Of a stretch of DNA of 64,000 nt, positions 49,426-58,500 are shown one piece after another. The translations under genes were made by a program, and so were the position numbers. The notes under the pieces are model-generated. The model saw only the letters and a list, made by a program, of their open reading frames with translations, had not been told where the DNA came from and made no database searches. The first letter of the stretch is position 1; each line of letters begins with the position of its first letter. Source of the stretch: Cacconaster sp045599325 (GTDB taxonomy: Bacteria; Bacteroidota; Bacteroidia; Bacteroidales; UBA932); NCBI GenBank assembly GCA_045599325.1, contig JAZRVT010000015.1, positions 40,727-104,726 on the forward strand, in the 5' to 3' direction.

Positions 49426-51123
49426 ATGAAGATGACCAATCGTATCAGGAGCAACGCTGAACTGCAGTTGAGGATGACGGTGTACGTGACCGGCGCCGTC
49501 CTCATCGCATCCGCAGTCATTCTTGCTATCCTTGCCTTTATCTTCCGGAATAAATACGGAGAGGAACTGGACGGACGGCTGACCGATGCCCTCGATGCCA
49601 CATCTCAGGTGATTGAGCAGAGAATGGTCCAGATGGACAGGGCCACCGGCACGATGGCTGTGCTGGCTGCTCCCCATCTCGGCAGCGTTCAGTCCATTGA
49701 CTCCCTTCTTTCCGGCTCGCTTCGGGGGATGGATGACATCCAGGCTGTCGGCCTTGTCCTTCGCCGTGGATATTTTGCCGGCATACCGGACAATTACCAG
49801 AGAATGGCCTACTATGATGAGGACGGTGTGATGCAGCTGGAAAGCTTTGATGTCGGAAAGGAGACTGACAGGAATTCGATATGGGTCCGCTGTTTCGAAC
49901 AGGGAGATTCCGGATGGACCGAACCTGCTGAAGCGGGCGATGGCGAGGGCTTTGAGTCAATCGGCTATTATGCCCCCCTGTACGGCCCTGACGGACAGCG
50001 CGCCGGTATCGTATTCTCTGCTGTGCTTGAAAGGTACATCACTTCCTTCGTGACAGAGTACAAGACCCGGAAGGATGTGGACATAAGCATATACAGCAAG
50101 GACGGCATTATGGTGGTGGCTCCGGACGATTACATAAGCAATATCGCACCCGGGGACCTGATAGTGCGTGAGAAGCATATCGACCAGCTGGGATGGACCG
50201 TCAGGCTCTGCGCCGACAGGGCCATTATCGACCGGAGGGTCAACTCCGCGCTTCTGACGCTTGCCCTGCTCATCCTGCTGATGTTCTTTATCATATCCCT
50301 CGCCATTATGGTCACTGTGAGACGTGTGGCGGAACCTTTTGTGGAGCGGCAGCAGCAGATTGAGAAAGCCAAGGCCGTGATGGACAATGAGATGCAGCTT
50401 GCATCCCACGCCCAGAAGGGGCTCGTTCCCCATACTTTCCCACCTTTCCCCGAGCGCGGCGACATTGACCTTCACGCATTCCTCCAGCCGGCCCGTGTGG
50501 TCGGCGGGGACCTCTACGACTATTTCATCCAGGACGGGAAACTCTATTTCTGCATAGGCGACGTCAGCGGCAAAGGTGTGCCGGCCTCACTGTTCATGGC
50601 GGCCACCCGCTACCTCTTCAGAAGCGTGGCTGACAGTCTGCCTGCCTGCGAGGCCGTGCAGCAGATGAACCGGTCTCTCTGCGCTGACAATGACCAGTGT
50701 ATGTTCGTCACTTTCTGGTTCGGCTGCTACGATCCCGCTACGGGCGGCCTCGAGTATGTCAATGCCGGACATAATGAACCTGTGATTGTCCGGGGAGGAA
50801 AGGCGGAGTATATGCCTAAGTCCGAGAATATGCCTCTGGGCGTTATGGAGGATGTGGAATTTGTAAAAGGCGGCGTCAGTCTGTCGGCAGGGGACATTCT
50901 CCTGCTCTATACGGACGGCGTTACAGAAGCAATGGATTCCGAAGGACATCAGTTCGGAACGGACAGACTGCTTGAAACAGCGGGATGCCTGCAGGAGAGT
51001 GCTTCAGCTCTGATTGACAGTGTGCTGGACGCTGTCCATCGGCATTCATCAGGGGCGCTTCAGAGTGATGACATCACAATGCTCTGCCTGAGAATATGTG
51101 AGGGCGTTGAAAGAAAAGGATAA
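49426..51123 (+). CDS. SpoIIE/RsbU-type PP2C phosphatase with extracytoplasmic sensor
   Basis: A 565-aa membrane protein. TM1 is at about 17-40, then an extracytoplasmic Cache-like sensor (about 45-270; SIGYYAPLYGPDGQRAGIVFS and DVDISIYSKDGIMVVAPDD are typical of its second lobe), TM2 at about 273-298, a coiled linker and a PP2C/SpoIIE domain (about 335-560). Metal-binding acidic motifs GGDLYDYF, IGDVSGKGVPASLFMA, YTDGVTEAMD and SDDITMLCL are present. Such enzymes dephosphorylate STAS antagonists in response to a signal. The STAS gene follows after 25 nt, supporting that partnership. It is the first gene of the NRPS operon. Confidence 0.92.
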   Translation: MKMTNRIRSNAELQLRMTVYVTGAVLIASAVILAILAFIFRNKYGEELDGRLTDALDATSQVIEQRMVQMDRATGTMAVLAAPHLGSVQSIDSLLSGSLRGMDDIQAVGLVLRRGYFAGIPDNYQRMAYYDEDGVMQLESFDVGKETDRNSIWVRCFEQGDSGWTEPAEAGDGEGFESIGYYAPLYGPDGQRAGIVFSAVLERYITSFVTEYKTRKDVDISIYSKDGIMVVAPDDYISNIAPGDLIVREKHIDQLGWTVRLCADRAIIDRRVNSALLTLALLILLMFFIISLAIMVTVRRVAEPFVERQQQIEKAKAVMDNEMQLASHAQKGLVPHTFPPFPERGDIDLHAFLQPARVVGGDLYDYFIQDGKLYFCIGDVSGKGVPASLFMAATRYLFRSVADSLPACEAVQQMNRSLCADNDQCMFVTFWFGCYDPATGGLEYVNAGHNEPVIVRGGKAEYMPKSENMPLGVMEDVEFVKGGVSLSAGDILLLYTDGVTEAMDSEGHQFGTDRLLETAGCLQESASALIDSVLDAVHRHSSGALQSDDITMLCLRICEGVERKG

Positions 51124-51148
51124 ATAAACAATAAAAATACAAGCGAAT

Positions 51149-51451
51149 ATGGAAATGACAATTCAGAACGGACAGGCCCGCGTCGAGGCCATTATGAAAG
51201 GCAGTTTCGACACTTTGTCCGCCGAACAGCTCGAACCTCAGGTTCAGGAACTCGAATCAATGGCATCAAAGCCTCTGGAACTTGACTGCACCGCACTCGA
51301 CTACATTGCAAGCTCGGGCCTCCGCGTTCTGCTCAGGCTCCGCAAGGCCTATGCGGCCAAGGGGCAGCAGGTATCCCTGCTCAATGTGAACGAACAGATA
51401 ATGGAGGTCCTCAAGGTCACCCATTTCGACAACATGTTCCAGATCAAGTAG
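51149..51451 (+). CDS. STAS-domain anti-sigma-factor antagonist (SpoIIAA/RsbV-like)
   Basis: A 100-aa single-domain protein. The conserved phosphorylation motif is DYIASSGLRVLL, with Ser55 as the equivalent of the SpoIIAA phosphoserine. Preceding strands (ARVEAIMKGSFDTLSAEQL, LELDCTALDYI) and the last helix (KVTHFDNMFQI) fit the STAS fold. It should cycle between a phosphorylated state made by a GHKL kinase and a free state made by the upstream PP2C phosphatase. The only GHKL domain nearby is fused to the MATE transporter three genes downstream. Confidence 0.93.
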   Translation: MEMTIQNGQARVEAIMKGSFDTLSAEQLEPQVQELESMASKPLELDCTALDYIASSGLRVLLRLRKAYAAKGQQVSLLNVNEQIMEVLKVTHFDNMFQIK

Positions 51452-51471
51452 CATTGTGGGAGGGGCGTCCC

Positions 51472-52545
51472 GTGAAAAAGATTTCAGTTGCGTTATCGTT
51501 TGTCCTGCTCCTTGTGGCAGGATGCCGGACTTCGGGAGACCTTCCGCGCGGAAAGGTCTCTGCTGAATGGACATCTGAGGCGGAGGCGTTCTGTCAGGAC
51601 GCACTCTCCGTACAGGCCCCTGACAAGGCTCAGCCCCTGAGCATAATGGTCCTGAAGAAAGGAAAAGTCATCTTTGAAGATTATTGCGACGGGTTCGCGC
51701 CCGACTCCCTTCTTGAGGTCTATTCAATTTCCAAGACCATCCTCGCCCTTGCCGCAGGGTTCGCAGTGGAGGAGGGACTGCTCAGCGTCGATGACAAGGT
51801 GACCGGCTTTTTCCCCGGCAGGCTGCCTGAGAATGTCTCCGACACGCTTTCTTCGATGACCATAAGGCATCTCCTTACAATGACCTGCGGAATGGAGGAG
51901 ACACCGAAACTCCTCTCGGCCTTCAGCGGCAACGCTTCGTTCAGCTGGCTTGAGGAATTCTTCGCCTCGCGGCAGGCTCATATGCCGGGAGAGGAATTCT
52001 ACTACAATTTCTTTTCACCGTATGTGCTGGCGGCAATCATTGAAAAGGAGACTGGGATGAGCGTTATGGACTACATCGGACCAAGACTCCTCGATCCGCT
52101 GCAAATCACTGATATGCAGTGGGACACCAGCCACGAGGGGATATGCGTCGGCGGATGGGGTATGCGGCTCTGCACGGAAGACCTGGCAAAGCTGGGACAG
52201 TTCCTTCTCCAGCGCGGCAAGTGGAAAGGCCGCCAGCTGATCTCCTCGGAATGGGTTGATACGATGACCTCGAATCTGGTGAAATCCCAGCCGAAAAGCG
52301 CATACACCGCAAATATTGACCCTGCAGTGCTGGCAGACCCTGCCAATGACCACTCACAGGGCTACGGCTATTACGTCTGGCAGGGGAAGGGAGATACTTA
52401 CAGGATGGAAGGACTTCAGGGCCGGTTCGTCTTTGTAAGCCCGGCCAGGGACATTGTGCTTGTCGTAACCACCAGGACCAATATGGGCCAGAATTATCTG
52501 GATATCATCTGGAAACACTTCTCGCATCTTTTAACTAATCAATGA
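51472..52545 (+). CDS. Class-C beta-lactamase-like serine hydrolase, lipoprotein
   Basis: A 357-aa S12-family hydrolase. GTG at 51472 is preferred (MKKISVALSF..., purine-rich GGAGGGG upstream); an upstream TTG would add six odd residues before the signal peptide. The lipobox is LLVAGC (Cys18), so it is anchored in the envelope facing the periplasm. Active-site motifs are SISK (Ser85, Lys88) and YYN (Tyr177, Asn179); the third motif region is around MEGLQGRFVF. The family includes esterases, D-aminopeptidases, NylB-type amidases and the prodrug peptidase ClbP. Its place in an NRPS operon suggests processing of the product, but it lacks the ClbP C-terminal membrane helices. Confidence 0.88.
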   Translation: MKKISVALSFVLLLVAGCRTSGDLPRGKVSAEWTSEAEAFCQDALSVQAPDKAQPLSIMVLKKGKVIFEDYCDGFAPDSLLEVYSISKTILALAAGFAVEEGLLSVDDKVTGFFPGRLPENVSDTLSSMTIRHLLTMTCGMEETPKLLSAFSGNASFSWLEEFFASRQAHMPGEEFYYNFFSPYVLAAIIEKETGMSVMDYIGPRLLDPLQITDMQWDTSHEGICVGGWGMRLCTEDLAKLGQFLLQRGKWKGRQLISSEWVDTMTSNLVKSQPKSAYTANIDPAVLADPANDHSQGYGYYVWQGKGDTYRMEGLQGRFVFVSPARDIVLVVTTRTNMGQNYLDIIWKHFSHLLTNQ

Positions 52546-53810
52546 TGGAAAGCTTTTTCTGCGACACTCTCGACTACTACTGCATCAATGAGCAGATATC
52601 CAAGTCGTTCCGATATGTCCTCCATATGAAGGACGATATAGACGGCGACGCCCTCAGGGAGGCTCTTGATGTGACAATGACCAGATATCCGTATCTCAGG
52701 AAGCGCATCGTGGCCGATGAGAAGGGATACTCGCTGGAATACAATGACCTGCCTCTCGTGGTGAAGGAGTCGGACGAACCGATGACGCTTGGCGGCCCCG
52801 AGGCGAACTATCACCTGTTCGGACTCACTTACTTCGGGAAGAACCTCTATTTCAACAATGTCCACGCAATCTTCGACGGACGCGGGCGCGGACCGGTCCT
52901 TCACACCCTCATCTACTACTACTGCCGGATACGCTACAACGAGGAGGTGGATATGCCGGGTGTCCAGCTTGCCGGCACTCCTGTCGACCCTGCAGAGTAT
53001 TTCGACCCGTTCACCCAGCCGCTTCCTGTCTCTGACGGCCTGCTGCCTATGCCGGAAGTCCCGGCAAGGGCCATGCGCCTTGAAGAACAGGGACTTGTGA
53101 CACGCTCCCAGCAGCATCAGCACTTCATACGCATCAATGAGAAGCAGCTTATGTCAGTCTGCAGGAGCAGCGACGGCACTCCGAACACGATTGTCGCCCT
53201 CCTTATGAGCAGGGCCATCGACAATCTGCACCCTGAGAGCACCGAGCCGATCATAGGTCAGGTGTACTGCGACTACCGCAGCGTCGTGAACGCCGAGAAG
53301 TCACACCGCAATATGGTGACCACCATACCGGTAGTCTACCACCGTTCAATGCGTGGCAAGCCGCTGCACTTGCAGAACACCGCTATGCGCGGCGACATAA
53401 TCTACTATTCTGACCCTTCTGTCCTGCTTCAGATCGTGGCCGGGGTGAAGGGGGCCTGCGAGGCTGTCAACAGTCTGCCGACCCTCCAGGCCAAGTTCGA
53501 CGCCGTGGGGCAGGGGATGGCAGCATTCTTCGCCCAGACCACATTCGCCGTCAGCTACAGCGGCAAGAAGTCCTTCGGTTCGTGCGACAGGCATATCGAA
53601 GCGATATTCCCCGCAGGAGAGCCGATCGGCATAGGCATACTTATGGAAATCACGGCCGCCGACGGCTGGTTCTACATAACCTTCATGCAGGACTGGCGCG
53701 AAGATGTCTATTTCAACGCTTTCCTGAAGGAGATAGTCGCTCTCGGGCTGGACTTCGACCTGCTGTACAGCTCTGAGGCCCACGCCCCGAAATTCTCACT
53801 CCGCCGATGA
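52542..53810 (+). CDS. Stand-alone condensation-type acyltransferase
   Basis: A 422-aa protein of the chloramphenicol-acetyltransferase/condensation superfamily. The HxxxDG active-site motif reads HAIFDG (His108, Asp112, Gly113), in the place of the second His of HHxxxDG. The N-terminal ALDVTMTRYPYLRKRI resembles the condensation/alcohol-acetyltransferase start, and the C-terminal part contains TFAVSYSGKKSFG and ITAADGWFYITFMQDWRED. There is no adjacent carrier domain. In this operon it could acylate, offload or condense a substrate in trans with the NRPS. It overlaps the hydrolase stop (ATGA) and the MATE gene (ATGA). Confidence 0.78.
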   Translation: MMESFFCDTLDYYCINEQISKSFRYVLHMKDDIDGDALREALDVTMTRYPYLRKRIVADEKGYSLEYNDLPLVVKESDEPMTLGGPEANYHLFGLTYFGKNLYFNNVHAIFDGRGRGPVLHTLIYYYCRIRYNEEVDMPGVQLAGTPVDPAEYFDPFTQPLPVSDGLLPMPEVPARAMRLEEQGLVTRSQQHQHFIRINEKQLMSVCRSSDGTPNTIVALLMSRAIDNLHPESTEPIIGQVYCDYRSVVNAEKSHRNMVTTIPVVYHRSMRGKPLHLQNTAMRGDIIYYSDPSVLLQIVAGVKGACEAVNSLPTLQAKFDAVGQGMAAFFAQTTFAVSYSGKKSFGSCDRHIEAIFPAGEPIGIGILMEITAADGWFYITFMQDWREDVYFNAFLKEIVALGLDFDLLYSSEAHAPKFSLRR

Positions 53811-55543
53811 CCGCCGTTTCTGACAATACAGTCGCTTTTGACAGAAAACCTGTCCTGGTAGGCAAGGCCTTCAGACTCTATCTCCTGGCTTCAGTCCTGA
53901 CCGTGGCCGCTTCGCAGATAGCGGTCATAGCAGACGCTGCCATTGTCGGCAATCTGCTCGGGGATGACGCGCTGGCTGCGGTCAACCTGAGCAAGCCTCT
54001 GCAACAGGGATTCATGTCAATGTGCTGGCTCTATCTGGCCGGTGCAACGCTGCTGTGCGGTATGGCGATAGGGCGCGGTGACAGGCTCAAGGCAGACAGG
54101 CTGTTCACGTGCTGCATTGCCGTAACCGTCATTCTGGGTGGAGTCCTGACTGTGGCCGGAATGGTCTGGTTCACGCCTCTCTCCCACGCGATGTGCCAGT
54201 CTGAACAGCTGAGGGGAATGTCCGATGACTTTATGCGCATAACTGTGCTCAACGCCGTGCCCCAGATGCTTATGATAGTCGTCAACCAGTTTGTCACCAT
54301 TGACGGCAACCCGAGGCTTGTCTCCCGCTCCGTACTGATCGGAAACATCTTCAACATAATCTTTGACATAGTCTTCATCAAGTACCTCGGCTGGGGGATA
54401 TCGGGTGCCGCCACAGCCACATCCCTGATGTATGTGATATGCCTGGTCATCGTCCTTCCCCATTTCTTCAGGAAGGGGAGCCTGCGCCTGCGCCTGTTCA
54501 AGGCTTCGGACGTGGAGCCGGGCCGTATGCTTGCATTCGGACTGCCGCTGTTCTTCTCGACAGTGCTGCTGTCGGTGCAGTTCCTGGGCAACAACTACGT
54601 GGCGCAGCGCTTCATCGGCGAGAATGGCCTGAAGGCTCTGGCCGTGTGTATGCAGATGTTCTCCTTCTCGATGATTATCCTGACAGGCACTCTGCGCACG
54701 ATGCAGCCGGTCGGTTCAATTCTCAGCGGTCTTGATGACAGCACAGGAATGCATATGCTGCTGCGCCGCGGCTACCGGTTCATGGCTGTCTGCTTTGTGG
54801 CATTCACTGCCATACTTGTCTTCTTCCCTTCCTGGACAGGCTCGCTGCTGGGCGTTACGGGCGGCGGGGCGATGGAAGAGGTCCGCAGGGCCCTGCCTCT
54901 GTTCTCCCTCCATATAGTGGCTCAGGCAATGCTGTGCAATATGCTCCCTTTCTTCCAGTTCTATGGCCGCAACAATATGGCGATGGTGCTGTCAGCTTCC
55001 CAGGCCCTGCTGCCTATGCTCTTCTTCTGGCTGCTGCGCGGCAACTGGATAGGTTTCTTCTGCGGGCAGGCAGTGACATTCGCCGTCATTTTTGTATGGG
55101 GCCTTCTCCTGCGCAGGAAAGACCGCAGCCTCAGCCCTCTGTTCCTGATTCCCGGCAATGACAGTGCAAAGGTGGCCGATATGACAGTGCTTGCCACCAA
55201 GCAGTCATTGAGCGAAGCCGTATTCTCGCTGCGCTCGGCCCTTGAGGCCCGTGGCTTAGGCAGCCATACGGTCTTTGTGGCGGCCCTGTGCACTGAAGAG
55301 TTCGTAAAGAACATCATCGAGCACGGGAAGGCCAGCGCCATCGACATCGCCGCAACGGTAAGCGGCGCTCAGGTGAAAGTGTCCATCCACGATGACGGTG
55401 TGGCCTTCAACCCTGTGGACTTTGTCAGGGATTCCGGGGAGAAGATAGGCCTCGGGCTCACCCTTGCCGGCGCTTTCTGCAAGGATGTCAGTTATAAATA
55501 CATATTCAACCAGAATATGGTCACGCTGACCATAGATAACTAA
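53807..55543 (+). CDS. MATE efflux transporter fused to a GHKL (RsbW-like) ATPase domain
   Basis: A 578-aa fusion. Residues about 20-430 form a 12-helix MATE transporter with two homologous halves (VIADAAIVGNLLGDDALAAVNLS...; FGLPLFFSTVLLSVQFLGNN...), and MATE proteins export cationic drugs or natural products. From about 445 the chain changes to a soluble domain: TEEFVKNIIEHG (496-507; N-box Glu498/Asn502), DDGVAFNP (G1 box, Asp530) and GLGLTL (548-553). These are the ATP-binding boxes of anti-sigma serine kinases of the SpoIIAB/RsbW group. No frameshift is needed: one continuous reading frame covers both parts. The kinase-like domain is the natural partner of the STAS and PP2C proteins upstream. 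Confidence 0.88.
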   Translation: MTAVSDNTVAFDRKPVLVGKAFRLYLLASVLTVAASQIAVIADAAIVGNLLGDDALAAVNLSKPLQQGFMSMCWLYLAGATLLCGMAIGRGDRLKADRLFTCCIAVTVILGGVLTVAGMVWFTPLSHAMCQSEQLRGMSDDFMRITVLNAVPQMLMIVVNQFVTIDGNPRLVSRSVLIGNIFNIIFDIVFIKYLGWGISGAATATSLMYVICLVIVLPHFFRKGSLRLRLFKASDVEPGRMLAFGLPLFFSTVLLSVQFLGNNYVAQRFIGENGLKALAVCMQMFSFSMIILTGTLRTMQPVGSILSGLDDSTGMHMLLRRGYRFMAVCFVAFTAILVFFPSWTGSLLGVTGGGAMEEVRRALPLFSLHIVAQAMLCNMLPFFQFYGRNNMAMVLSASQALLPMLFFWLLRGNWIGFFCGQAVTFAVIFVWGLLLRRKDRSLSPLFLIPGNDSAKVADMTVLATKQSLSEAVFSLRSALEARGLGSHTVFVAALCTEEFVKNIIEHGKASAIDIAATVSGAQVKVSIHDDGVAFNPVDFVRDSGEKIGLGLTLAGAFCKDVSYKYIFNQNMVTLTIDN

Positions 55544-55579
55544 TTCATTCATAGATAATACAATAACGCAGCCCTATAT

Positions 55580-58500
55580 ATGGAAAACAGGCTTACATCC
55601 GCACAGACCGGTGTCTATACCGACTGCTTGCTTAATCCGGATACTCTCGAATACAATACGCCCTACAGGGCTTGTTTCCCACAGGAGATTCCGGCAGAAG
55701 AGGTGGCGCGTGCCGTCAGGCAGGTGATTGAGTGCCATCCGGTTTTATTCTCCACCTTCGCTGAAAGCGAGGAGGGCCCTGTTCAGGTCTGCCCCGATAC
55801 ATATAAGGCTGAAGTTCCGCTGTGCCGGGTGACAGACGAAGAGGCCCGGGACATCGCCGCAGGGTTCGCACGCAGATTCGACATCGAGAGCGGGCCGCTG
55901 TACCGTGCGGAGGTCCTCGACACCCCGTCCGGAGCCATCCTGCTCTACGATTTCCACCATCTCGTCTTTGACGGCTCCTCGAGATATATCTTCATGACGC
56001 AGCTGTGTTCGGCCCTTGACGGCACTGCGCCTTCAGCAGAGCCGCATTCATACGCTGATTTCGCCGCTGCCCAGCAGTCCAGGGATTTTTCCGCCGACAA
56101 GGCATACTATGACACGCTTCTGAACGGGGTCGAGGTCACGTCGCTCCCGCACGACATCAACGGACAGGGGCAGGGACACGCTGACTATAAGATTCCCGTC
56201 AGCGCCCCGGACGTGATGGAGCGCGCCAAGGCACTCGGCACCGCTCCGTCCGCGCTGTTCCTGTCTGCTGCCATATACACGATAAGCCGCTATGCCAACA
56301 CGAGGACTGTCAGTATGACGACCATCAGCAACGGCCGCCAGAATCCATTGACGGAAGGTGTTGTCGGTATGTTTGTCAACACCCTGCCCGTTGTGGGTTC
56401 GGTCGAGGATATCAGCGTCCGCGAGTTTATCCTGCGCAACAGGGACGTTCAGATGGAGACCCGTGACCATCAGGAATATCCATTCTCCAACATAGTCAAT
56501 GACCACGCGTTCCAGTCCAGGCTGCGTTTCACATACCAGTACGGCACTCTGAGACAGCGTTACAGCGTCCGTGCAGGAGAGATTGAGCACTCCGCCCTGT
56601 TTGTCAACAGCCACGACAACGACTGCACCATCAGCATAGGCGGGGAGCCCGGCTGCCCGGTCATTGTCATCAACTACGACACCTCTGCCTATTCCCCTGA
56701 CTTCATCCGCCGCTTCGCCGAGTCACTTGATGCCGTAGCAAGCCATTTCCTGGAGGACCCGGATGCGCCGCTGCGTGGCGTTTCCATAATGAGCGAAAAC
56801 CAGAAGGCCGAGGTTGAGGCGATGCACAAGACCTGCTTCGACCCCTCCGCCGTCCGTTTCCGCCTTTTCCACCAGTGCATCGAGCACTGGGCGCAGGCGA
56901 CCCCGGACAAGACTGCTGTCATAGCCTGCAACGGGACTCTGACCTACCGCGAGTTCAACGAGAAGGCCAACGTCATCGCAAATGCGCTGATTGCCAAAGG
57001 GGTGGCCCCCGGTGACCGCATCTGCCTGCTGCTTCCGCGCAAGAGCTGGCATCTTCTCGCGATGTTCGGCACTATGAAGGCCGGCGCCGCATACATACCT
57101 TGCGACCCTGAATATCCTGCTGACCGGATCAGGCTCATAACCGAGGACAGCCACGCACGTTTCGTCATCACCACCAAAGACAAGATGGCGGACTACGCCG
57201 ACAGGGCGCTTGACATAGAGGAACTGCTTGCAGAGGAGGTGCCCGTGACTGATCCGGGTCTTGAGATGAGCTCCGATTCGCTGGCGTATCTCATATACAC
57301 CTCCGGCTCTACGGGCCGTCCGAAAGGCGTGATGCTGCGCCATATCGGCATCTGCAACTATCTGACCGACCATCCGGAGGACCGCCATTTCCATTGCCTC
57401 GTCCACGGCTGCAAGGCGATGCTCTGCATCACCACAGTCAGCTTCGACTTGTCGCTCAAGGAGATAGGCGCGGCCCTCTTCAATGGTATGACATTGGTCT
57501 TCGCAAATGAAGATCAGGTCAACGACCCTCTGGCGCTGGCTGAACTGATGACCCGCACTGAAGTGGACGGATTCAGCGGTACCCCTTCCAGATTGAAGAT
57601 GTTCCTCGACCTGCCGGAATTCCAGCGGGCATTCGCACGCTGCAGGTTCATTGTCCTCGGCGGCGAGAAGTATCCGCCTGCATTGCTTCCGCAAGTCAAG
57701 GCTCTCGCTCCTGACGCGCGGCTTTTCAATACATACGGTCCTACGGAGATCAGCGTGAGCTGCAACGGCAAGGAACTGACACACAGCGACCGGATCACCA
57801 TCGGCAAGCCGCTGCTGAACGTTGTCGAGTACGTGGTCGACAGTGATCTCAATGAACTTCCTGCCGGTGTCACTGGTGAACTGCTGATAGGTGGCCTGGG
57901 TGTCTCCGCCGGCTACAACGACCTTCCTGACAAGACTGCCGAAGCCTTTATCGACTACCGCGGCACACGTTGCTACAAGTCCGGTGACTATGCCTACTGG
58001 AATGATGAGGGCGAGGTGGTCATCCTTGGCAGAAAAGACAATCAGATCAAGCTCAACGGCCTGCGCATCGAGCTCGGTGAGGTGGAGACCGTGCTCAACC
58101 GCCAGCCTCAGGTCAAGGAGGGAGTCGTGATGATCAGGAACGTCCAGGGCCACGACCATCTGGTGGCTTACTTCGTCCCTGCAGCTGCTGGAACGGAGAC
58201 CGGATCTGCGGACTTCATAGAGGATTTGAAGTCGCAGATGGGAAAGAGCCTCACCCACTATATGATTCCGACAATCTTCGTACAGCTCGAGAAGATGCCT
58301 ATATCCCCGAACGGCAAGACGGACCTCAAGGCTCTGCCTGAACCTGCCGCCGACTGTTCGGAGGAGGAGATGGTGAAGCCGGAGACGGAGGAGGAGAAGG
58401 CGTTGTACGACATTGTCGCAGAGATTACCGGAGGGACTGCTTTCGGCACCACCACCAATCTGATAAGCGTAGGACTTACATCCCTGCTTGCCATCCGTCT

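Noticed and set aside
49371..49601. Upstream extension of RhaB to 49601
   Set aside because: It would overlap the oppositely oriented phosphatase gene and cross both promoters; the FGGY kinase N-terminus begins at 49370.
53807..55543. Possibility that the MATE-ATPase fusion is two genes joined by a sequencing error
   Set aside because: The frame is continuous with a natural charged linker after the last helix and no internal start context was seen; a fused single protein is the simplest reading.
56723..58258. A 511-codon open frame antisense to NRPS module 1
   Set aside because: It mirrors the adenylation domain in a GC-rich frame; composition is Val/Ala/His-rich with no recognisable domain. 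The sense strand carries clear NRPS motifs.
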